NCBI GenBank assembly: GCA_963772315.1
Contig: CAVYWJ010000004.1
Coordinates: 1,178,001-1,242,000 of the forward strand
From: Haliangium sp963772315
GTDB taxonomy: Bacteria > Myxococcota_A > Polyangia > Haliangiales > Haliangiaceae
Direction of reading: 5' to 3'
Length of the DNA: 64,000 nt
Both the position numbers and the translations under genes were made by a program. Positions within the stretch are counted from its first letter, which is position 1, and each line of letters opens with the position of its first letter. Under the pieces are notes generated by a model. That model was not told where the DNA came from and searched no databases. It saw only the letters and a list, made by a program, of their open reading frames with translations. Positions 37,257 to 45,673 of the stretch are shown here, piece after piece.

Positions 37257-37958
37257 TCAGGCTCCAGGTAGCGTGACGACACCGGCCAGGACTGCCAGCA
37301 CGATGAGCGTGTTGCCAACGAAGACCACGCCGCCGAATACCGGACCCGCGTAGCGGACGATGGTGTTGTACTTGGGGTGATTGAAGCCGACCGACTGGAA
37401 CATGCTGGTCACGCCGTGGGCCAGGTGCATGCAGAGGAGCACCATGGCCACCAGGTACGAGCCGGCGATGAGCGGGTTCGAGAACCCGGACACCATCATG
37501 CTGTACACATCGGGGCGCCCGGCGGCATCGACGTTGCCGGCCGTGCCGGCGTAGGTCGACACATCCACGATGCCCACGGTGTAGTGCAGCAGGTGAAAGA
37601 CGATGAAGGCGAACAGGATCATCCCGGTCCAGGGCATCACCCGCGCGTAGAACGGCGTGCGCACGGGCCGGAACCGCACGTACTTCACCGGCCGGGCAGC
37701 GCGGTTGATCGCGGCCAGGCGCAGGCCCGCGGCCACGTGCACGACCACCGACACCAGCAGCACCACGCGCGTGCCCCACAGCAGCGGAGGCGTGTTCTTG
37801 AGCCCCTCTGCGTAGGTGTTGATCGCGTCCGGCCCGGCGAACAAGAGCAAGTTGCCGGCCATGTGGCCCAGGACGAATACGGACAGGACGATGCCCGTGA
37901 TGGCCATGAGATGCTTGGCACCCACGGACGACTTGACGTAACTGCTCACCCAGCTCAC
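37257..37958 (-). CDS. sdhC: Succinate dehydrogenase cytochrome b558 subunit
   Basis: 233 residues, five predicted membrane spans, matching the single-polypeptide diheme b558 anchors of Bacillus, Wolinella and deltaproteobacteria. Candidate heme-ligand histidines are in LGHMAGNLLL, VVHVAAGLRL, FHLLHYTVG and MHLAHGVTS. It anchors SdhAB and transfers electrons to a quinone, probably menaquinone in this subfamily. I place the start at GTG 37958 (VSWVSSYVKSSVGAKHLM), which has CAGGAGA seven bases upstream; the longer upstream frame is unsupported. Confidence 0.93.
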   Translation of the reverse strand: MSWVSSYVKSSVGAKHLMAITGIVLSVFVLGHMAGNLLLFAGPDAINTYAEGLKNTPPLLWGTRVVLLVSVVVHVAAGLRLAAINRAARPVKYVRFRPVRTPFYARVMPWTGMILFAFIVFHLLHYTVGIVDVSTYAGTAGNVDAAGRPDVYSMMVSGFSNPLIAGSYLVAMVLLCMHLAHGVTSMFQSVGFNHPKYNTIVRYAGPVFGGVVFVGNTLIVLAVLAGVVTLPGA

Positions 37959-38172
37959 GGATGTCTCCTGGTGTGTGGTTAGCGGCTGCGGACTGTAAGC
38001 ACATTTTGTGCGCAGCGGCAATCGCCTCTCGTCCATACGATGTCGCGCGCGGGCCATCTGCTGCATGTCTACGTGCACCTGCGTGACGATCGAGCGAGGG
38101 CGCGCGCAGCGATGCCGATCCGCGTCTCCGGGCGAGCTTTCCCGCGGCCTGGTTTCCAGGCACGCTCCAGCC

Positions 38173-38742
<570 letters not shown>

Positions 38743-39267
38743 GATCCGCCCACGACCCGCGCCTGGCCCGCGGTTCCATCTGGTTCGACCTCGGTTCCAG
38801 ATTGCAGCCGTCGGTTCCATTCTGGTCGCCCGCAGTTCCGTTTTGGCCGGCCGCAGCTCCGTTTGGCCGGCCGCAGTTCCGTTTCGGCCGGCCGCAGTTC
38901 CGTTTCGAGCGCCTGCAGTTCCATTTTGGCCGGCCGCAGTTCCGTTTCGAGCGCCTGCAGTTCCATTTCGGCCGGCCGCAGTTCCGTTTCGAGCGCCCGC
39001 AGTTCCGTTTCGAGCGCCTGCAGTTCCGTTTCGAGCGCCCGCAGTTCCGTTTCGGCTGCCCACAGTTCCGTTTCGGCTGCCCGCCCTTCCGTTTCGGGCG
39101 ACTGCCCTTCCGTTTCGGGCGACTGCCCTTCCGTTTCGGGCGACCGCCCTTCCGTTTCGGCCGTCACCTGGAGCGGATTCGTGCGTGGCCGTGAGCCAGC
39201 TCCAGCTCACCATCGATAGCACTCGATATTGACAAGCGAATTGCAGGCATGGACAGTCGCCCCGACC
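38743..39267. other. 525-base region dominated by a 21-bp repeat
   Basis: Between the Nudix gene and the HEPN-like cassette. Apart from the tandem array it has about 100 bases of lower-G+C sequence (39180-39267), where the promoter of the cassette should lie. A minus-strand GTG-started frame (39167 down to 38700) would encode an almost pure ETELRAL-type coiled coil but has no ribosome binding site and loses its heptad pattern where one unit is 20 bases, so I do not call it a gene. Confidence 0.6.
38812..39166. repeat. Tandem repeat, 21-bp unit, about 17 copies
   Basis: Units follow GCAGTTCCGTTTCGAGCGCC(T/C), with variants such as GGCCGGCC, GGCTGCCC and, in the last four copies, GCCCTTCCGTTTCGGGCGAC(T/C). 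One unit near 38862 is 20 bases long. Read on the minus strand, each unit encodes one heptad (ETELRAL, ETELQAL, ETELRPA, ETEGQSP), a textbook coiled-coil pattern with Leu at two positions. Older variants sit at the left end and near-identical copies at the right, as expected for expansion by slippage. Confidence 0.9.
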
Positions 39268-39693
39268 ATGGCCGAAGCGTATAAGGAGTCAGCGGTGCGC
39301 CACTTGCACGATGCCGGGCTGCTGAAAGAAGCGAAGCGCCACGCCAACGCGAACCAGCTGGTCGGGTTTGCTGCAGAGTGTGCAGTCAAGCACGCCATGT
39401 GTCAGGTCGGAGGGGGATACGTGGAACATGGAACGCCCGAAAGTCGCCTCCGTGAGGACTACCGCCTCCATATCAACAAACTCTGGGACAAGCTCCGACA
39501 GCTGAGTTATGAAAAACGTTTTCGAACGCTCGGCGTGCTCCTGAAGACGTCAAACCCTTTTCACGACTGGTCGACCGACCAGAGGTATGCCAAGGAAGAA
39601 ACGGTGTCCGCGGAAGCGGACCTGCGACATTGGGATATGGCCAGGCGGCTCCTCGGGAGCGTAGGAATTATCGGCACGCGCGCCGGGAGTTGA
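39268..39693 (+). CDS. HEPN-like small protein, first gene of a three-gene cassette
   Basis: 141 residues as drawn (an in-frame TTG at 39229 would add 13). Helical throughout. The stretch HLHDAGLLKEAKRHANANQL followed by VGFAAECAVKHAMCQ resembles HEPN-type helical domains, in which an (R/G)xxANAxQLxGFAAECxLK signature is common; a later FHDWSTDQRYAKEETV block is also typical of that group. HEPN proteins are often ribonucleases or toxin parts, but the RxxxxH active site is not evident, so catalytic activity is unproven. Base composition is lower in G+C than neighbours (32 of 60 in 39481-39540), suggesting transfer. It stops 4 bases before the next ATG. Confidence 0.7.
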   Translation: MAEAYKESAVRHLHDAGLLKEAKRHANANQLVGFAAECAVKHAMCQVGGGYVEHGTPESRLREDYRLHINKLWDKLRQLSYEKRFRTLGVLLKTSNPFHDWSTDQRYAKEETVSAEADLRHWDMARRLLGSVGIIGTRAGS

Positions 39694-39697
39694 ATTG

Positions 39698-41047
39698 ATG
39701 CCTCGTTTCGATCAAGTGCTGGATCTCGTCGAGAAGCTGCTGAACGGTGCCTTGCCGGCCGGCCTACTGGAGGTCGTCATTGTTCGCGACGTGACCGGCT
39801 CGATCTCCGTCGTCCTGCCGGACGACAGCCTCTCGGATGAGCAGTGGAACCCCCTCGCCGAGCAACTCCACGAGGCCTTAGACCGCTATAGTCCGGGTCC
39901 GCAGCAGGTGCTCCTGCGTAGCAGCGATCTGATCGTCCCAGATGATGTGCTTCGGTCCCAGGACCGTGTCCGTCTCCCCAATAGGCCCCGGATCTCGTTG
40001 GTGGATCGTCTCTTGACGAACCAGGACTGGCTGCGTCTCCCCGTCGTGAAACAGCCGCGTGTACCGACCGCGACGGCCTTCAGCATCAAGGGGGGCGTCG
40101 GCCGCAGTACTGCGTTTGCGATATGGGCCTGGCATCTAGCGCGTCAAGGCAAACGCGTCCTGATCCTCGACCTTGATTTGGAGGCCCCCGGGATAGGTAG
40201 CCTCCTCCTCGAGGATCTGCCCGACTACGGCCTGGTGGACTGGTTCGTCGAGGCGTTGTCCGGGCAGGCGGATGCCGAGTTGCTCGAAGATATGCTGGCA
40301 CCCAGCCCGCTGGCAGCCGACGCCCCTGGTTCCATCCAGGTGATCCCGGCTTTCGGAGTGAACACTCAAGACTACGTTGCGAAACTCGGTCGCGTCTACA
40401 TGCCGGTCCTCACCGACGCGGGAATTCTTCAAGGCTTCGCTCACCACTTGGCTGCGTTAATAGACCAGGCTGCCACCCGGCTGGAGCCGCCCGACGTGGT
40501 GCTGCTCGATGCGCGCGCAGGCCTTCACGACATCGGCGCTGCGGCCGTCACACAGGTCGGGGCAGAGGTTTTCCTGTTTGCGCGGGACGATGCGCAGTCC
40601 TGGGACGCGTACGCGAGACTCTTCGACCATCTGCGGATGGCCGCAACCGTGCGCTGGGGCATGCCCGACGATGATCTGCGCTGGCGTCTGAAGATGGTCG
40701 CCGCCCAGATCGACGCCGAAGAGAGCGCACTCGAGCGGTGGATCGACCGGGCTTACTCATCCTGGTTACTCTTCTACGACGAAGAAGAGAATGATTCCGG
40801 TGACGATGAGGCGACGGAGGAAACCGGCCATCATGCACAGACGTTCGCGCGCACCGACGAGGCCGCACCTCACTATCCGCTGCCCATCACGTTCGACTCT
40901 CGTGTGCGCGGCCTAAACCTCATCGACCCGGACAAGCGTCCTGAGTGGACCTTTATCGAGGCCGCCTTCGGACGCTTCTTGGAAGGCGCCACCGCGCGTT
41001 TATTTGAGGCCATAGACCACGACGTGGAGGAGGAAATCGAATCATGA
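39698..41047 (+). CDS. KGGVGR-type SIMIBI (ParA/MinD-like) ATPase
   Basis: 449 residues. About 120 N-terminal residues with no recognised domain precede a ParA/MinD-like P-loop. The deviant Walker A reads FSIKGGVGRSTAFAIWAWHL (K131 to T138): the first signature lysine is present, while the usual P-loop lysine is Arg136. Then RVLILDLDLEAPGIGSLLL (Walker A' region) and PPDVVLLDARAGLHDIGAAA. This KGGVGR variant is a recognised subgroup of ParA-like ATPases, often in accessory loci and of unknown function. The C-terminal third has an acidic insert (DEEENDSGDDEATEE). ATG 39698 sits 4 bases after the upstream stop; its own stop overlaps the next start (ATGA). Confidence 0.85.
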   Translation: MPRFDQVLDLVEKLLNGALPAGLLEVVIVRDVTGSISVVLPDDSLSDEQWNPLAEQLHEALDRYSPGPQQVLLRSSDLIVPDDVLRSQDRVRLPNRPRISLVDRLLTNQDWLRLPVVKQPRVPTATAFSIKGGVGRSTAFAIWAWHLARQGKRVLILDLDLEAPGIGSLLLEDLPDYGLVDWFVEALSGQADAELLEDMLAPSPLAADAPGSIQVIPAFGVNTQDYVAKLGRVYMPVLTDAGILQGFAHHLAALIDQAATRLEPPDVVLLDARAGLHDIGAAAVTQVGAEVFLFARDDAQSWDAYARLFDHLRMAATVRWGMPDDDLRWRLKMVAAQIDAEESALERWIDRAYSSWLLFYDEEENDSGDDEATEETGHHAQTFARTDEAAPHYPLPITFDSRVRGLNLIDPDKRPEWTFIEAAFGRFLEGATARLFEAIDHDVEEEIES

Positions 41048-42519
41048 GAATCATGAGGCGTGCGCCGCTCGATCCACTCCTCGCTCGATCGGTCCTCTCC
41101 CATCTCCCCGAGGTAGCTGCGCAGGAGAGTCTCGAGCCGCCGCCGCTCGAGCGCGTCTACGTACCCATGGGGCACCAGAAGGCGCTGAGCCTGGACGTCA
41201 GCGTCGTGGTCGGCATGCGTGGGGCCGGTAAGAGCCTCTGGACGGCGGTCCTCTACAGCCGGAAACATCGAACGTTCATCGCGAGCCTCATCCAGAGCCC
41301 GGCGCTGCGCGACGTTGAGGTGCGTGTGGGCTTCGGGCTGGATCATAGCGACGAGCACTTCCCCTCGGAGATCACCCTCGGCAAGCTGGTTGCTGACGGG
41401 CACGCACCGCTCTCGATCTGGCCAGCGGTCGTCCTGAAGCACGCCTTTAACTTGCTGGACAAGCCGCTTCCGTTCCCTAAAGACTGGCGGGGCGCCGTGA
41501 AATGGATGGCGAGACATCCGGAGCAGGTGAGCGCCCAATTCCATGCCTGCGATGACGAACTGCGCACCAAGGGCAAGACGCTCCTGGTGGTGTTCGACGC
41601 GCTTGAGCGCTTGGCTCCCACTTGGGACGGCGTCCGTGAATTGATGGAGGCTGCGCTGCAGCTGGGATTGCAGTGCCGTTCCTGGCGCTCGATCCGGCTC
41701 AAATTCTTCCTGCGGCCCGACATGGAGGAGGACGACGTTATCTGGCGGTTCCGCGACAGCTCCAAGCTGCGGCATGCCAAGGTCGAGCTGAGCTGGCGGA
41801 CCGCAGACCTCTACAGCCTGGTGTTCATGTATCTGGCTAACCACGACGAGCTAGGGCCGCGTTTTCGCGAGTTCGTGGAGCGCAAGGGGAAGGTCGCGTG
41901 GGTGAAGCGCGCCGAAGTCTTCTCTCCTCCACGTACGCTCGTTGACGACGAGAAGCTCCGGCCCGTGGTCGAAGCTATCGCTGGGGAATGGATGGGCACG
42001 AACGCCAAGCGGGGATTCACATACTCCTGGATTCCTACGCACCTGGCGGACGCGGCCGGACGCACCAGCCCGCGCAGCTTCCTGCTGGCGTTCAAGCGCG
42101 CGGCCGAGTTCACGGACGATCGCTACCCTGGCCACGAGCGCGCGCTGCACTACGAAGCCATCCAGCAAGGGGTGGCCGCTGCGTCCGAGATCCGGGTCAG
42201 TGAGATCAAAGAGGATTATCCCTGGGTCGAGCCCTTGCTTGAGGCAGCGCGGGGCTTGACCGTGCCCTGCGGAGCCAAGGAGCTCACCAGCCGATGGACG
42301 CCCGAGCGCATTCAGGAAGTGCAGCAAGCCAATGACAGGCTGCCGCCGCGTCGGTTCAGCACCGACCCCTATCGCAAAGGGAAGGGTGAGGCGCTCATCG
42401 ACGATCTGGTCGAACTGGCTGTGCTCTACCGGACCGCGGACGACAGGCTGAACATGCCTGATATCTTTCGTGTGGGGTTTGGCATCAAGCGCAAGGGCGG
42501 CGTGAAGCCGCCGCGCTGA
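41044..42519 (+). CDS. P-loop ATPase, third gene of the cassette
   Basis: 491 residues. Walker A VVVGMRGAGKSLWTAVL (GAGKS, K63), Walker B TLLVVFDALERLA (D185), then VELSWRTADLYSLVFMYLAN and a C-terminal helical region. No WD40, nuclease or membrane part is visible. The arrangement is STAND/KAP-like in that the ATPase is preceded by a short N-terminus and followed by all-helical sequence, but family membership is uncertain. Translation is coupled to the KGGVGR ATPase by an ATGA overlap, so the two ATPases are probably made in equal amounts and act together. Confidence 0.8.
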   Translation: MRIMRRAPLDPLLARSVLSHLPEVAAQESLEPPPLERVYVPMGHQKALSLDVSVVVGMRGAGKSLWTAVLYSRKHRTFIASLIQSPALRDVEVRVGFGLDHSDEHFPSEITLGKLVADGHAPLSIWPAVVLKHAFNLLDKPLPFPKDWRGAVKWMARHPEQVSAQFHACDDELRTKGKTLLVVFDALERLAPTWDGVRELMEAALQLGLQCRSWRSIRLKFFLRPDMEEDDVIWRFRDSSKLRHAKVELSWRTADLYSLVFMYLANHDELGPRFREFVERKGKVAWVKRAEVFSPPRTLVDDEKLRPVVEAIAGEWMGTNAKRGFTYSWIPTHLADAAGRTSPRSFLLAFKRAAEFTDDRYPGHERALHYEAIQQGVAAASEIRVSEIKEDYPWVEPLLEAARGLTVPCGAKELTSRWTPERIQEVQQANDRLPPRRFSTDPYRKGKGEALIDDLVELAVLYRTADDRLNMPDIFRVGFGIKRKGGVKPPR

Positions 42520-42683
42520 GCACGGCGACAATGCGGCACTTGGCCTGCCTCGATGTACGGTTCACGCCAACGTGCCAGTGCGCCGTCATCGTGCTGCGCC
42601 AGGATCGTACTGGCCACGGCAGCCACCGTGCAACGATTGCCGTTGCGGTTGTCGGGGGCCCCATTCCCGCCTAGGCTGTGCGC

Positions 42684-44282
42684 ATGCGCTTCTTCAACAC
42701 CGCCGGACCGTGCGTGGAGGCATGGCACTACATGCTGCCCGCGGCCGAGCGTCTGCCCGACGCGCCTCTGCTGGTCGATCGCGGCATGTACTTCGTGGTC
42801 CATGCCCCGCGCCAGACCGGCAAGACCACCACGCTGATGGCCCTGGCCCGGCAGCTCACCGCGGCCGGCAAGTACGCCGCGCTGCACTTCAGCTGCGAGG
42901 CCGGTGAGGTTCCCGCCGACGACTACGTCGAGGCGCAGCGCGCAGTGCTCGCCTCCATGCGCCTCTCGGCGCGCGCGCTGCTGCCCGTGGAGCTGCAGCC
43001 GCCGGCGCGCTGGCCCGAGGACAGCGAGTCGCAGCTCCTCGCGACCGCCCTGAGCGCCTGGGCGCAGGCTTGCCCGCGGCCCCTGGTGCTGTTCTTCGAC
43101 GAGATCGACGCCCTGCGCGGCAAGGGCCTGCAGACCGTGCTGCGTCAGCTCCGCGCCGGCTACAGCATGCGCCCCTTTCACGCGCCCTGGTCGGTCGCGC
43201 TGTGCGGGTTGCGCGACGTGCGCGAGTACAAAGCCGCGAGCGGCGGCGATCCCGAGCGACTGGGCACGTCGAGCCCGTTCAACATCAAGGTCGAGTCCAT
43301 GCGCCTGGCCAACTTCGACGAGCGTCAGGTGGCCGCGCTCTACGTTCAGCACACGGCCGAGACCGGCCAGCCGTTCACGGGTGAGGCCGTGGCGCGCGCG
43401 TTGACGCTCACCGCCGGCCAGCCCTGGCTGGTGAACGCCCTGGCGCACGAGATCGTGGACAGGATGCACATCGCCCCGCCCGAGTCGATCACGGTCGAGC
43501 ACGTGGATCGGGCCACGGAGCGCCTGATCCTGGCCCGGGCCACGCATCTCGACTCGCTCGTGGCCCGCCTCGTCGAGGACCGCGTGCGGCGGATCATCGA
43601 GCCGCTGCTGGCCGGCACCTTCGAGGGCGACGAGACCTACGACGACGACTTCCTGTACGTGCGCGACCTGGGCCTGATCGCGCCGGATCCGCCCACGCGA
43701 CCGGCCAACCCCATCTATCGCGAGGTCATGGTGCGCACCCTGGCCGCGGGCATCGAGCGCCGGGTGGTGCATGAGCGCAGCCAGTTCGTACGCCCGGACG
43801 ATCGCCTGGACATGGACCGGCTGCTGCAAGCCTTCGCCGAGTTCTGGCGCGAGAATGGCGAGGTGCTGGCGGGCCAGCTGACGTATCACGAGGTCGCGCC
43901 GCAGCTCGTGCTCATGGCGTTTCTGCAGCGCGTGGTCAACGGCGGCGGCTTCATCGACCGCGAGTACGGCGTGGGCCGCCGGCGCATCGATCTGCTGATC
44001 CGCTGGCCGTACGCCGACGAGCACGGGCAGCGCCAGTGGCAGCGCGAGGCCCTGGAGCTCAAGGTGTGGCGCGACAAGAAGCCCGACCCGCTCGACGAGG
44101 GCCTGCGCCAGCTCGACGAGTACCTGGCGAGGCTCGATCTCGACCACGGCGTGCTGGTGATCTTCGATCGCCGTCATGATCGTCGTGACGGGCACCGCAG
44201 CGACGACGCGCCACCCATCGAGACCGCCTTCGAGCAGGCCCGGACCGCGCACGACCGCGCCGTCACCGTGCTGCGCGCGTGA
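42684..44282 (+). CDS. AAA ATPase with C-terminal PD-(D/E)XK nuclease-like domain (intact copy)
   Basis: 532 residues. AAA domain: Walker A HAPRQTGKTTTLMALARQL (K47), Walker B PLVLFFDEIDAL (D139, E140), sensor region WSVALCGLRDVREYKAASGG, and a winged-helix-like part. The C-terminus shows GRRRIDLLIRWPY (D436) and REALELKVWRDKK (E458, K460), then LDEGLRQLDEYLARLDLDHG, the D...ExK...Q pattern of PD-(D/E)XK enzymes. The layout recalls the AAA-ATPase-like plus PDDEXK_9 proteins, common in accessory regions, of unknown function. ATG 42684 matches the start of the second copy at 52798. The last 20 bases overlap the convergent membrane-protein gene. Confidence 0.88.
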   Translation: MRFFNTAGPCVEAWHYMLPAAERLPDAPLLVDRGMYFVVHAPRQTGKTTTLMALARQLTAAGKYAALHFSCEAGEVPADDYVEAQRAVLASMRLSARALLPVELQPPARWPEDSESQLLATALSAWAQACPRPLVLFFDEIDALRGKGLQTVLRQLRAGYSMRPFHAPWSVALCGLRDVREYKAASGGDPERLGTSSPFNIKVESMRLANFDERQVAALYVQHTAETGQPFTGEAVARALTLTAGQPWLVNALAHEIVDRMHIAPPESITVEHVDRATERLILARATHLDSLVARLVEDRVRRIIEPLLAGTFEGDETYDDDFLYVRDLGLIAPDPPTRPANPIYREVMVRTLAAGIERRVVHERSQFVRPDDRLDMDRLLQAFAEFWRENGEVLAGQLTYHEVAPQLVLMAFLQRVVNGGGFIDREYGVGRRRIDLLIRWPYADEHGQRQWQREALELKVWRDKKPDPLDEGLRQLDEYLARLDLDHGVLVIFDRRHDRRDGHRSDDAPPIETAFEQARTAHDRAVTVLRA

Positions 44283-45135
44283 CGGTCGGCCCGGGCACGG
44301 CGGCGCAGCGCAGATACGCGACCATTGCGTACCAGCCCAGCACCGGCCCGGCGCCTGCGCCCATGATCGGGACCGGATAGTTCCCGCAGAACGTGGCCGC
44401 CACTGCGGCCATCACGTACACGGCAAACCCGAGCGCCAGCGCTCGGGACGCGCCCTCGCGAGCGACGAGCATGGGCGCCAGCAGCAGCGCCATCGCCATC
44501 ACGGTCGCGACCGCGAACCCGGGCCCGCCCGTCAAGCCGAGCGCGAGCACGCGCTCCACGTGGTCCAGCGCCGGCAGCGGATCCGGGCGAGACCACGCCA
44601 GCCCCGCGATCGAGAGGACCATGACCACCGCGACCACCCGCGTCGCCGGCGTCGCCAGCTGCGCTCGCCAGATCAGCACCAGCCCACCGAGCGACAGCGC
44701 CGTGGCCTGCGCTGCATCGGGCTGGAGCACGTGCACGACGAGCAGCGCGGCCAGCAGCGCCAGCCCGCGCCACGGCGATCGGTGCGCCTGCGCGTGCACA
44801 CCGGCCAGCAGCCACGGACTGACCACGGTCGATGCATTCAGACGCACCGGACCGAGCACGAGCCAGCGGTGCACCCCGTCGAGCCCCGGGGAGAGCAGCG
44901 TCAGCCCGATCAGGATCGCGCTGGCCACCGGCAGCCAGCGCGTCCACGTTTCCCGGGCGGCTGTCCGGCCCGGCCGGCAGCCCAGCACCAGCGCCATGCC
45001 CAGGAGCACGGCCACCAGGTTGGGTGCGAACGCGATGATCGGGATATCGCGCGCGCGCGCCACCGCAGCGCCCACGGCCACGGCTGGCAGCGGCGCCAGC
45101 AACACCAGCATGTCCGCACTGCGATGTGGCCGCAC
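44263..45135 (-). CDS. Polytopic membrane protein with a faint FtsW/RodA-like pattern
   Basis: 290 residues with eight or nine hydrophobic segments. The central part (GVHRWLVLGPVRLNASTVVS, then HVLQPDAAQATALSLGGLVL) has the order seen in SEDS proteins FtsW/RodA: a GxRRWixLGp turn followed by QPDxGxA. The protein is about 80-100 residues shorter than SEDS enzymes, so the relation is tentative; it could be an unrelated or degenerate family. It is divergent from the BlaI-type repressor gene (134 bases between starts) and convergent with the AAA-nuclease gene. Confidence 0.6.
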   Translation of the reverse strand: MRPHRSADMLVLLAPLPAVAVGAAVARARDIPIIAFAPNLVAVLLGMALVLGCRPGRTAARETWTRWLPVASAILIGLTLLSPGLDGVHRWLVLGPVRLNASTVVSPWLLAGVHAQAHRSPWRGLALLAALLVVHVLQPDAAQATALSLGGLVLIWRAQLATPATRVVAVVMVLSIAGLAWSRPDPLPALDHVERVLALGLTGGPGFAVATVMAMALLLAPMLVAREGASRALALGFAVYVMAAVAATFCGNYPVPIMGAGAGPVLGWYAMVAYLRCAAVPGPTVTRAAR

Positions 45136-45224
45136 CCGATCTCAGTATCACGTCACGCCGGCCCGCTGCTCCCCCGGCCGGACCGAATGACCGCCCGCCC
45201 GCGCTGCACGGCTGCATCTCGCGT

Positions 45225-45249
45225 GAACTCCGATTGACGCTCGGAGTTC
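45225..45249 (+). promoter_or_regulatory. Palindromic operator overlapping the blaI-like gene promoter
   Basis: GAACTCCGA-(7)-TCGGAGTTC is a perfect 9-bp dyad. The spacer contains TTGACG (45234-45239), which with TACGCT at 45257-45262 forms a sigma70-type promoter with an exact 17-base spacing. A repressor dimer on the dyad would cover the -35 box. BlaI/MecI repressors bind dyads at their own promoters, so autoregulation is likely; the half-site differs from the TACA/TGTA type. Confidence 0.65.
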
Positions 45250-45268
45250 TCTCGCATACGCTGTCAAC

Positions 45269-45673
45269 ATGCCGAAGCCACCCCGGCCGCTCCCCCACCT
45301 CGGTGAGCTGCAGCTCACCGTGCTAGATCACCTGTGGGATGCACGCGAGGCCGACGTGTCCGAGACCCACGTCGCCATCGGCAAGCAGCGTGGCATCACG
45401 GTCAACACCGTGGGCTCGGCGCTCGAGCGCCTGTTCCGCAAGGGGCTCGTGGCCCGCCACAAGGTCTCGCACGCCTACCGCTACAGCCCGAAGATCACCC
45501 GCGAGCAGCTCGCAGCGCGCAGGGTGCTCGAGGTCGCCGGCGGTGTCGAGGCACTCTCGGGCACAGCCTGGCTGTCGGCCTTCGTGTCGCTGGTGGCCGA
45601 TGCCGACGAGGACGCGCTCGACCGGCTCGAAGCCCTCATCGCCGAGCGACGCGGGGAGCGTGGACGCGGATGA
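45269..45673 (+). CDS. BlaI/MecI/CopY-family transcriptional repressor
   Basis: 134 residues. Winged helix: LGELQLTVLDHLWDAREADV, GITVNTVGSALERLFRKGLV and HKVSHAYRYSPKI (wing), followed by a helical dimerisation part (LSGTAWLSAFVSLVADADED). In BlaI/MecI this C-terminal part is cut by a BlaR1/MecR1-type peptidase; in CopY it binds metal. The next gene encodes an M56 peptidase, so proteolytic release is plausible. The predicted -10 box ends 6 bases before the ATG and no ribosome binding site is present, so the transcript may be leaderless. Its stop overlaps the next start (ATGA). Confidence 0.9.
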   Translation: MPKPPRPLPHLGELQLTVLDHLWDAREADVSETHVAIGKQRGITVNTVGSALERLFRKGLVARHKVSHAYRYSPKITREQLAARRVLEVAGGVEALSGTAWLSAFVSLVADADEDALDRLEALIAERRGERGRG

